A stretch of 64,000 nucleotides of DNA from Phallusia fumigata (lineage: Eukaryota > Chordata > Ascidiacea > Phlebobranchia > Ascidiidae). Below are positions 49,801-60,200 of the stretch, piece after piece (positions within the stretch are counted from its first letter, which is position 1; every line of letters starts with the position of its first letter). The stretch spans positions 1 through 64,000 of the forward strand of contig QXVZ01027330.1 of NCBI GenBank assembly GCA_008931825.1, written 5' to 3'. A program made the translations under genes and the position numbers. The notes beneath the pieces were generated by a model. It was not told the origin of the DNA and made no database searches. It saw only the letters and a program-made list of their open reading frames with translations.

Positions 49801-52302
49801 TATATCCGGTAAGTTAAATTTGTACAGTTTGTAGAACATGCCATTGTGGTCTATCAATTTCATTGTTTGACCCTATGGCATGCACCTATTTCCCTAAAAT
49901 GGTTCAAATTATTACAGTGTCGGAATTATTTGAATTTTACACAGTTTTTGTAACACGAGGTTCATTTATTGCTAACCCTGTAAAGTTTGTAGATTGGGCC
50001 ATAGTTTGTAATAATCTCGTTTCAATAAATCAAACAAAATTTATTAAAATATCTGCATTAACATAAAAATATTTTGTACAAATATTTACTGTACCCTACA
50101 ATCAATCAACAACTTTACGTGCGTGGGACCCATGCATTTCTGTCTGCAGAAACAATCATATCATAAAAAGCTTCGGTAATCGTGATTCTCAGTGTAAAAA
50201 CTGTGCTGAATATATGTGCCTTTCTGTATAGGTAACGGCGTGTATGAAATGGCCACATGTTAAAAGCCACCCTTACTGTTTTTTAGTACAGCTATTTGTG
50301 TTAAACCCAAAAATGTTTGGTCAATTTTGGCAGGTTTGGAAATGCTAACTCCGCCCAGCAAGCAGTGTTGGAAGAACAAGACTATAACCTGTGTCTTTTA
50401 ACAGGTAATGTGACAAAGCTATGTGTGATCATTAGCTTGTTTGTTGTTATTGGATACCTCAAAATGAGTTGAAATGTATTTCTTTTGCTTGGTGATAGAA
50501 GTGATAGATACTAAAGCCTTTACCACAATGCAAAAATTTGTGCAATGGTAGTATATTATGTAGGGCAGTGGTTCCAACCTTTTTCAGCTCACGGCCCACT
50601 AAGAGATATTGCAAAAACGCATTGAAAAAAATAAGATAACAGTGGATTGCATCGGGAGAAGTACAAAACATAAATTCAACATCAGTAGCAGCATAGAATT
50701 TTTATATTGGCCGCCACACTCATCACCAACTTGGACCCTGGTGTTTTTTCATGTTCACATCCTCATGTAGCAAACGATACAAGTGAGAAATGTGTGCTGA
50801 CAACAAACTGAAACATTATCGTCGAGTCCTCCCGCTCTTTTTTGTCTGTTGTTTACACTAATGCACTTTTCGAAGGAGTGAATATCAAGATTGTTTTACG
50901 TTGGCCGGACACCTAATAAACCCGTTGTCACGCAGGCATCTCTTTGCAACAGACATGCGTAATTCTCAGGTTACCTTGCTTGGAGTGACATAACCCTGCA
51001 CTTAGATAGTGACTATTATTACGTTTTAAACAACTTTTTGCTGTTATTGTGCAATTACATCACTGTGATTGTGATCCACTTTAATTTACGATAGCAATGG
51101 TCATTTGCTCCTACCCGCACATAACTAAGTCGGGTAGGTAGACAAAGTTTGGCATCATATTTCTCTAGCGGGTCTTTACAAACGTCCGTGACGACACTAA
51201 AGAACGATCATATTTGTTTGCTAAAGGACAAATTTGATTGTTGGTAAATAATCAAGTTGCGCCTTTAGCACGATTTAACTCCTTATTAACAGTCTTTAAA
51301 TGAGGTTAAAGCTGCTTGTCGTTGACTAACGTTGACAAGCAGGCATTAGTTTTTCTTGCGTTTACATTGTAATTTTTGTTGATACGTCACGTAGGTTAAA
51401 AGACGGTCAGTCAGTTTTGCTAGGAACATTATCCTTTGGATTTAAGCGTTATATTGTGTTCCAGATGTCATCACCAAACCGCCATCAGTAACCAGAAATT
51501 GATTTACAAAATTTGTTGAGCAGTCCGATATGTATATTTGTCTTTGCCCCGCGTGTGACAAAAACTGTGCGACTGCATGTAGATGTCCTGGGAATGTAAC
51601 GGCAACGATAGGCTCGTTTTGTTACGTCACAATGCGCTTTTCATGTAACAATAAAAAGTGTTATGAAAGGGACAAGTGGAATGGCAGGATTTATCAGTTG
51701 GCTCTTCAGTATCCGAGTCACCTGGAGCAAACCATTGCAACTTACGACGATGCGTTTTTCTGCTATTTTACGTTAATATGTTTTGCCTCCCCGCCGATTT
51801 GTGCAAGTGGACACCCCCTCAATTTTTTTCTAGACCCTACCCTGCGGCTGACTAACCACCATTATTACCGCGCGTACGTTACAGCCAATTGTTATGTTTG
51901 TGGCGCAATTCTTTTGGTGGGTTAGTGCGTAAGGTTTTGCTGTATAAATAAATTCGTTTTATTTTTAAGGAATGTTATCATCGCTGCGTCGGTAATCTGT
52001 TTTTTTTTTTGGTGTTACTATTTGTGAGACATCTAGTATTTGTTAGAACTATTAAAAACTTCTTGTTAGAAACTTAAATTTTTTATTAAAAAAGTATGGA
52101 CTGCTTTTACCTGTATATACCAACATTATGTACTTTAGGTGTTGTTGAAGAAGCCTATTGGGACAATTTACTTGCTTCCAGACAGATCAAGCGAAGTCGT
52201 GAACGACCAAAAGTTAGGGGACGGGAAAAAATTGCGATGAAAGCGATTCAACTAACCTGCCAAAACAGCAAACAACACATCAAGTTTAATCATAATTATT
52301 AA
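40867..52302 (+). CDS. LARP7: LARP7, La-related 7SK RNA chaperone
   Basis: LARP7 binds the 3' U-tail of 7SK RNA and holds it in the particle that restrains P-TEFb. Exons: 40867-40944, 41443-41521, 41719-41819, 42798-42878, 43922-44021, 44085-44254, about 45519-45589, about 45834-45944, about 46014-46052, about 46201-46782, 46865-46958, 49152-49280, 49637-49808, 50334-50404, 52139-52302. The La motif reads VEFFFSDANLCRDKYLLEK; RRM1 ends LKGFAFVEFEHKEEA. A long basic linker follows (KGGKRSSRKTRRKKNK). The C-terminal xRRM is GVIVEVQNYKL ... VAYVDIQQNMTCYIRFGNA with the extra helix EEAYWDNLLASRQIKRSRER, and the protein ends KQHIKFNHNY like human KHIRFSEY. Phase across the 45.5-45.9 kb exons is the least certain point. 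Introns hold at least four mobile-repeat copies. Confidence 0.9.
41868..42200 (+). repeat. Diverged CTAG-tail family copy (head and one unit), LARP7 intron
   Basis: Starts CTATGGGTCTCCTTCCTGAAGAGGACAC, a decayed form of the family head hairpin. It is followed by AAAATGTTTGGTGCATTTG, TTTGACCCTATAACC and a unit with AAACTGGTCAAATTATTAAA and GGTGAAATCTGGACAGTTTG. It lies between LARP7 exons 3 and 4. Confidence 0.65.
44534..45462 (+). mobile_element. CTAG-tail family element, tandem-unit type, complete
   Basis: This 929-base copy has a head hairpin (CCCTTCCTGAAGGGG), a segment CCATGCACTTTTGGCATGAA repeated once in shortened form, then about three tandem units of roughly 120-130 bases (44880-45240), each with TTACCCCACTAGCCCCCTAAA and TTTGGACAGTTTG. 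The tail is GGGACCCATGCG ... GCCACCCTTCTAG. It is flanked by TT on both sides and lies in the LARP7 intron between exons ending at 44254 and starting at 45519. An open frame of about 70 codons across the head recurs in the 47-kb copy and is taken as repeat text, not a gene. Confidence 0.75.
47588..48866 (+). mobile_element. Nested CTAG-tail family element with MEK-intron-type interior
   Basis: This 1279-base element starts with the same head (ATGGGTCCCCTTCCACGAAG) and ends ACGCCACCTCTCTAG, but its interior matches 35.6-37.1 kb rather than the tandem-unit type. It splits the outer copy inside ATAATT/TGATGTGTTTT, text intact at 47450-47465. It holds one copy of the unit that is duplicated at 36.34-36.94 kb, and two C homopolymers. 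Confidence 0.75.
47717..47742 (+). repeat. C26 homopolymer
   Basis: Twenty-six C residues in the nested element, just before ACTTTTTACCCCAATTCACC. A second run of 17 C at 48680-48696 replaces the TGTGGGGACCCATATGTTT text found at that point in other copies. Confidence 0.85.
49815..50278 (+). repeat. Old CTAG-tail family copy, LARP7 intron
   Basis: Contains GTACAGTTTGTAGAACATGC, TTTGACCCTATGGC, then GTGGGACCCATGCATTTCTG, CTGCAGAAACAATCATATC and the end AAGCCACCCTTACTG. It is more decayed than its neighbours and lacks the head. Confidence 0.6.
50571..50950. mobile_element. hAT-like transposon remnant, LARP7 last intron
   Basis: CAGTGGTTCCAACCTTTTTC followed by CACGGCCCACTAAG is typical of hAT terminal sequence. 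A second end could not be fixed, so the right border is a guess. The rest of this 1.7-kb intron has an open frame at 51530-51925 (Cys-rich, no family recognised) that I do not call a gene. Confidence 0.4.
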
Positions 52303-54231
52303 CATTTCAATTAAAAGCTGTTGGGTCCATAAACTTTATCAGTTATTTATGTTTTACTGTTATTTTTTGGTGAACACGAAAATTGAAAGGGTCTAAAGTG
52401 TGTTCTGTGCAAAGCTGTAGGCTACCTAGTATTGTTTGGTGAGTAAATATTAAATCTTATAGCCACAAGTTGCAGAACTGCTAACTGGTAAATTCGAAAA
52501 TCAAAGTAATCCGGATGTAACCTTGCAGCGGCAACAGTGCCGTGCGCCGTCTAGCGGCAAGCCAATCAGACCAAACTGTCACCAGATACACCAGTTGAGA
52601 GCACCACAGTACCGCGACAGGCGTCGCCAATAAACTAGGTCGCCGGTAAATTCTACAATATTCCAGAAAAAGCAGGTTAGAACCTAAGGTGCATGCAGCG
52701 TTGTGTTTGCAATTGTGCCATACCACCCGCTGGATGATGTTGATTTTCTGCCCGACGCATCCATGTCGTTTGCGTTCACAAATGCCCTTTTTGGCCCACA
52801 GTGGGCGGATAGAGCGAGTGTGTTTTTCACATTCAAAATATCGTCAACATCAGAATTTGTATGTGAGCAAGAAACGAGCGATTTAATACACATGTCCGCG
52901 TCTGGCAGGTAAAAATCTTGCTCAATTACCCCAAAACCGATAGGATATAATGAGGTGTTTTTTCACTTGGTGAACAAACCAGGTAGCCGTAGCCGACCAA
53001 CTCAAAAACCATTGTGGTATAATTTATTTTGCGTGGGCCATCACAAAATTGATCAATTAACGACCGAAAAATTTACTACTAGTACTAAGATGGAGAACGA
53101 ATAATTAAAATTGTTGGATAGTAGGCCTGCATTGATCAACAAAATTTTATTATGCTGTCAATGTCATGAGCAAACACAACTGCACCCCTATGGAATAAAA
53201 AAATTCAATATTCTTGACTGATCACACGTGACGACTGACGATTTTGGCTCCGGCTCGGAGCCTCAAATCAAGTATTCTTTGCTCAAATATAGCTTGTTTG
53301 TAGTAGTTAATGCGATTGTAGATTTATTTAATTTTGTTGCGTCGTACGATCGATTTACCGTTTTTGTAAGTGTTGTTGTTGTAGTGTTAATTGGCATGCC
53401 GAGACCAATGCAAATTTTAGAAGATTTAAAATGCCAGAAGTCAACATAGTTTTAGCAATTGCATGCAGTAAAATAAATTAGTTTATCACCAACTTACTTT
53501 ACACCAACATGAAGAAAACTATTTAGTTCAAAAAATTAATTCCCAGGATTACAATTGTGAAGTCCTTTTTACCAAGATGAATTGGATTTGTTTCATTTTT
53601 TTCATTGGGAGAAACATTGCGAAAATCTTTTATTACCAACTTGTAGGCTTTCATTCACTTTCAACTGTTTTTTAAAAACCAGTCAGCAGAGTATGGTTTA
53701 CAGTGCAAGATCTAGAGTTCCTTCTCGAGAATTTTCGTCAAATGTAGGTCTTGATTCTCTGGAAAAAATACATATATCCTCAAGAAAAACATACCACTTG
53801 CTAGTGGTGAAATGTTATTATTACAACACATGTTTTTAAACTGTAAAAAAATATTTGTAGCCTGTTTGATGATTTGTTATCATTATTTAGCAGTTTTATT
53901 TGTTTTTGTTGCCGAGTGATTTTTTGGTATGATTGAAATGACTTAATTTTCCTCTTCCGTTTTTTTTCATCTAAAAATGTTTCTGGTTTTAAAATAAGAA
54001 AAATGTTCATAGCAGAGAAAAATCTGAAAAACATGTTGCCTGCACAGCTGAAATACTCACAGTTGCAATACAGAACATTCCACCCATCATTGTTAGACCA
54101 CTTTGTAAAACTCTGTTGTTTCTTATCACAGCAATTACTTTCAATTTACAATTGAAGGTTACTTTGTAATTATTCTTACTGAATGGTGTCTACATACATT
54201 CTCAGTTTATTTAAAAACTTTCATAAAAATG
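52303..54231. other. Spacer between LARP7 and NUP153, with a possible orphan exon
   Basis: Holds a small GC-richer patch at 52500-52650 with CCAAT (in AGCCAATCAGACC) and AATAAA near 52629. At 52688-52909 an open segment of about 74 codons lies between an AG and a GT, but the opposite strand is also open, so neither reading is assigned. Another open stretch at 53640-53840 (SARSRVPSREFSSNVGLDSL) looks Ser-rich and codon-like but has no clear junctions. An acceptor-like TTCTCAG lies about 25 bases before the NUP153 ATG. Confidence 0.35.
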
Positions 54232-57200
54232 GAGTCTGGTGGTGGAAAAATAAAGATTAAAAAGCAAACACAGTCAAGAAAGCCATACACACGTCCTCTA
54301 AGCAAGGTAATATCTATATTGACCTTAACCAGTTGGATTTTTCTTGTTATTTTGTTGGACACCCTGGAGCCCTTACAGTTACCAGGCTAGAAAAAGCGCA
54401 TAGTTTACAAATTTTTATGTGTGAGACCCATGTGTTACCACCTACAGTGATTTTAAGCGTAGATAGCTATGGGACACATTGTAAATTAACGTAGTAAATA
54501 CATATCCTATACTAATAAAAGCCACCCTTGGTAGAATGCACAGTATTTGTACCCATTTTCTATTTTGTGACTTTTAGTTGGATTCACCAACAGAAATACT
54601 AATCAAAATGTACTAAAATTTAAAATATATATATGCGAGGTGATTATGTTGGAAAATATTTATTGGAAATATTTAAATTTCTGTTTCACTTGGTTTGCAA
54701 TGTATATGGTGGGACCCATTTTGTTCATGCTTGCAAAAATAATTGTGTATAAACTGTCAAGGAAACTAGCGACCTAAGGTGTTGCAGGTATTTTATGTGT
54801 ATGTATTGTAGTAAAGGGAAATGGTAGATAAGGAATATTTCATTTTTAGGGGTGTATAGGCAAATGACAATTTGAAGAATGCCACCACTTTACTTTTGGA
54901 TTGCTTTGCAATAGCTTTTTATTTTGTGAGAAACGTATTAGTGCTAGTTGCTTTACATTTAAATGAGTTTGTTTTTCAGTCTCTTTTTTCACGAGTCAGT
55001 GATTCTGTAAAAAGCCTTCTTACACCCATCACCCCACATTGGTTAACTAAAAAAGATTCATCACCATCAGGTATTTGTTTGAAAAATCCTGTGATGTTAG
55101 TTCTGTTTATTTCACTAAAAATGTTATCCCACTGCTTCTAATAATAAACAAATCTTAATTACACTTTTCACCTTTCAAACTTTTTTCACACATTGTGTCA
55201 AAAGAACTTTTTATTGCTTCTATCTTTTTTAGTTTATGGGGATGTTTGTTTTCTTTTATGATTGCTCATTTGGTTTCTTATGTTTAAAATGTAGGTGGCA
55301 ACAGTTCCGTTAAAAGATCTGAGGCAACCACAAGTAAAACACAACAGACATTTTCTCCTTATGTGACACCACCTGAGGTTGGTCATGATATCTGTTATCA
55401 ATAAAAGTTTAAGCTTTCTTGTCATGGATAAATGGTGACCAACATAATGCTAGATTTTCACACGGCAGTGTGTATACACCACTATGAAAGATTTCTGCCC
55501 ATTAACTTGGCAAATCTTGCAGCTCCTAAAGACAATAAACCTTAGTTGAACTGGATTTAATTTAACCAGAATTATATCCAAATTAGGCAAAGATCCAGTT
55601 TATTTAAAGACTTTTGTACAAGCCTGACGTTCTGTATGTTAGTTGATTGGTAAAAATCACCATGCTTGAATATATTTATAAGGTATGACCTTATCCACTG
55701 AATATCCAAAAGATTTGGGTGACAAACATGACAATTAACTGTTGAATCATGTGTGTGGTAATGATGCCGTTAGTCAGCCAAGTGATAATGATCGCACAAT
55801 GTTGTAGAGTGTAAACTTTACTGCACAATGCACTTAAACAGGTATCGAAAAGTAAGCAGGTATTACAAAACAACATGTATCTACATCATGCTTTCGTGTA
55901 TGAGTAATTCCTGATTAGGAAATTTAAAGGGAATAAATACAGAATTGGTGAAGATGCAAAACAATTTGAAATCATTTCAACCACAAAATTCCTCTAACTA
56001 GGCAAAGTTTACTGTATTTCCGACTTGTTGTTTGCAACTTATACACGAACTGCCACACATTTTGCAGATTAATATAGAAGTTTAACTACTTTTGCAAATG
56101 TTGATTTTAGACCCCCGAAAATTTTGTGGTACAACCTCAACCATCTAATGGGCAATCGACCAGTTCATCAAACAATGGTCCACTTTTTTCACATCAACAA
56201 TCTGCCAGCAAAGCTGCCACAGGTAAAGTTTGTTTACCTGCATGGTTGTCAGGTTTTTGTTTTGTCAAAATGTGACGATAATTGGACAATTGTTTTCTCT
56301 AATATGCAAACTTAACACACCACATGGGCCTGAAACAGTTCAGGGGGTTTTAATGAAGTTGACAGTATTTTGTTTAAAGGGGGACTAAGTAAAATGTCAC
56401 TTAGATGTAACAGGGAGAGTTGATTATTTCTATTTTAAAATATTTTTATTACACTGAAAAACTGCATAAACATGTTACCTGTTGTTCTGTTGTGGCCCTT
56501 GTGCTGTTTCCAGTTTTTCAGTTTTATAAAAATGTTTGTTGCAATGCAATGTGATGTAAAAAATAGGCGGATACAATTAAATTGTTTTTCGTACGTTAGC
56601 TTGGTGAATAAACCAACAATTTATCATGGTCCCTAACAAATAACATAGGAGGGCACTGATGTAGATGATACTAGACTATGTGTAATTTCAAAACCCCAGG
56701 GTAAAAAAATACTCTCATGAATTTGAAATGTACTGCTTTGTACATGGCTAAATTCAGTCATAGCTCATGGACCATCAATATGAGAAAGCAACATATTTTT
56801 GCAGGCAAAAACTCACTTGATTCTCCTTTCACAAGCTCTGAAGCGGTCCTTAAATTATGGTCAAATACAACACTAAGTAGTCCACAATCTGCGATGACCA
56901 GCACTTCACTACCAAAGTTCAACTCTTACTTGCAATCACCGAACCCAATAAATACTCAACAATCACCTTCAAAATTACCCAGGAAAATTTCTTACCAGAA
57001 AGAAAAAGTTCAGTATGGCGGCACAATGGCTGATATCAAGACCACTTCATATGCATCACCATACAGGGTATGTGATATGTTGGTTGTACTGTAATACATT
57101 TGTAAACTTCAGACAGAGAAAACTTACATTTTATTTGTAATGTCAGGCATTTGACTGGTGAAACATGTCAAGTGCTTTAGTACAAATACTAGAATGCTAT

Positions 57201-60200
57201 GAAAATGTGATGAGTAAATTTTTCTTGAGAATAAATGCAACTATGATTGAAATCTTTTCATCCATTGATGACATAGGCCCTAAATTATCCTAAGCTTTAG
57301 GTTTTTGTAAATACTGAACCCAAGAGGTTGTTGTTGTCCAGATTCCTCATGTTCGTAAAGTGCATGTTAAAGCATCAAGTTCGAAATATTCCCTCACTCC
57401 TGAAGCAAGTAGTGATACAAGTTCATCAGAGAATGTAAATTCATCAATGAGTTCAACTGCCAAGAAAATTTTGAAAACCCTTGAAAAAATGTCCACCCCT
57501 TTACATGTAAGCAGATGCCATTTACTAAATGTAATAATTATTTCTAAAACCTTTTTTCCTGAAGGGGCCACATTTTTCATTTTACACTATGATTTTTTTT
57601 AAACCTTAGTAAAGTGTGTCACCAGTTCTGTTTTTCCCTATAGCCCTGACAGTTACCCCCTAGCCCAAAAGAGGCAAAATATTTTTGGGATTGAAGGCAC
57701 CACAATTGCTTCTTTATTAAAAACAGAGAGACCCCAAAAAATAATTATCCGGTTTGGATAAAACTTTCAGAGGTGTTTCTTTTATAGGAGAAGATCCAAT
57801 GTAAAATAGTATCTTTTAATGGGCAACTCTGAAATACACAATCTACGCAATCTGTTCTTATTTAAAGCAATCCAGCTTATTAAAACAATCAAGCTAGGCA
57901 GGGCAGCCCTAATCTAGGCTACGCACACTTGGGCATTCCACATTGCGTTATAAATTATACCAGGCTTACACACCTTAATTTGCCTGAATTGCGTTTGATC
58001 AGTCTATTTTGTATTCTGAGTGCCTAACCTGATAGGATTGAACTAAACCAGGCTGTGTTCCTAATCTACTCAAATTGCCTGAAATGCTTTAAATTGGAAA
58101 AGATTGCAGAGATTGCGTAGATTGCGTATTTTAGAGTTGCCCTCTTTTAATTGGCTATGGTATGTGTGGATTGACAATATCTATAAAGCCGCTTTCTGCA
58201 TAGTCTTTTATTTTTACCCAGTGTGTAAAGTTTCAACCACTCAGTTTCAATAAGTTATCAATACTTTTGATTCAAGAAAATTTTTTGTGTTAAGGATGCA
58301 AAAAAGATTCCTGTACCAAAGCATCACTTGTCTTACAGTGTAAGTATCAAGCATTTTGTTTTTAATAATGTAATCTTACTGTTTAAAAAAAACTTTTCAT
58401 ATTGTTGCCCTGCAAGCATGTGAACCGTGTTTATAAATTTTTGAAGTGTTTAAAAATACTCAACTGATTTTGCTAAGAATAAATTCTTGTCTCTGGAAAA
58501 TCGAGTAAGGTCAACATGTAGAAATGATGATTAGTGCTAAACAGAGCCAGTGTTATGTCTGACTGCTCTGTTCAAGGCGTTAGGAGTTAGGCCATCTTTT
58601 ACCAGTTAACAATGTGACCTAGAAAAAAAAATTTTTTTTGTACACAGTAAACAAATACAAACTCTATTTACAAAAGTTAGATCCTGATGCAACAAAGTTA
58701 TATGTTGTCTTCTTACAGGTAATGCGCCAAAGACGGACTTTGGGTGGTCCTCCATCTGCTGCCAAGGCTAACTTATCAGTATGTTTGAATGCAACTTTTA
58801 TATTGTTGCTCCAAAAAAATTATTAGCATAATTTTTAACGACGTTTTTGTTATTAGCTTCCCCCTACTGATGGCCTAATGACATTAAGTCCAGTATCTAT
58901 ACACAAAACTGCAAATATTCCACTGGAAAATAGCTTAACATCTCAAGGAGTTCTCAAGCATGTGTTTACTCAACAGTCTAGGTAATTACACCTTATAACC
59001 TTCATGTGCTGAATGTATGTTTCTGTCAGTAATCCCTTTGTTTGTAGTAATTCATCATCGATGCCTAGCACAAGTCAAACTATAAGTACCAATGTGACAA
59101 TGTCATCTTCCACTGGTAAGTTACTGTCAGTGTTTTTTATTTGTAAACAATTTGAGCCCCAAAATGCGAAATTTTTAAAACAGCAATATGTAACAAAGTA
59201 AGTCACCTAGAAGTTTTGTATTTTGATGGTTGATACAATGCAAAGTATTTTGTAACTTGAGTTTGGATTCACCTACTTTGTAGGTTCTTAAACCGTAATA
59301 TTCATTGTTTGGTTTACATGGTCAGACATACTAATCCAAATGTATTAAAATTTGAAAGGTAGATCTGCAGGGTGCTTCTGATTGGTTATTAAAAGTTTTA
59401 GCTTGATTTGTCAAGTATTACCCTTACCGCCCCAAATACAGGTTTAAGTGCTGCCTATTTTGCCTTAAACGCAAAATGAACCCCTGTAAGGGAGTGATTG
59501 ATTAGTTTACAACACATGCGCAGCAATGCTTAGCGGTTGGTAACAGGCTGCTACTTCACACATAAATGGGTGTTTATTCATTGCAGTCAGATAGGCGTTT
59601 TGCTGATTCAAATTAGGCAGCGATGACCTTGACACGTTTGCTATTTTGCGATGTAAAAGACAGTATAGATAGTTCGAGTTTGTTGTGCGGTTTGCTGCGG
59701 CAAGGTCACTGCAGGTCAAGCTATTGGTCAGTGTGGCTGTGGGGTTTAAATCATGCTTTCGACATTGAGATTGACATGATGTAAGAAATGATGTGGTTGG
59801 ATTATAAATGGAAATCGTTACTTTTTGTTAAAAGTTTAAAAACTGATTCCTATGCCGATTACGTCCTAAAAACATCACTACTATTACAGAAATTTCGTGT
59901 GTGCGGGGACCCATATGTTTATGCTGCAGAAACAAACATGTTATAAAATGCCAAGAGAGTTAGGGACCCAATGTAATGCGGGTATTGAATATATATATAT
60001 ATCCAGTGTAATAAAAGAAATGGTATATGTGGAAAATATAAGTTTGGGGTGGTAGTGTATATGGAATGAATATATGGAGAACGCCACCTCTCTAGTTTAT
60101 ACAGTAACAATAGCAGTAAAAGAAAAGGGCAAATGGCGCTTCAATGCGCATGAGAACACAATAGTGAAATCGCCATATTGTAATAAAAACCCAAAGGTAT

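Noticed and set aside
51530-51925. 131-codon Cys-rich open frame in the last LARP7 intron
   Set aside because: No family recognised, no splice or start context, and it lies near a hAT-like remnant; probably chance or part of an old element.
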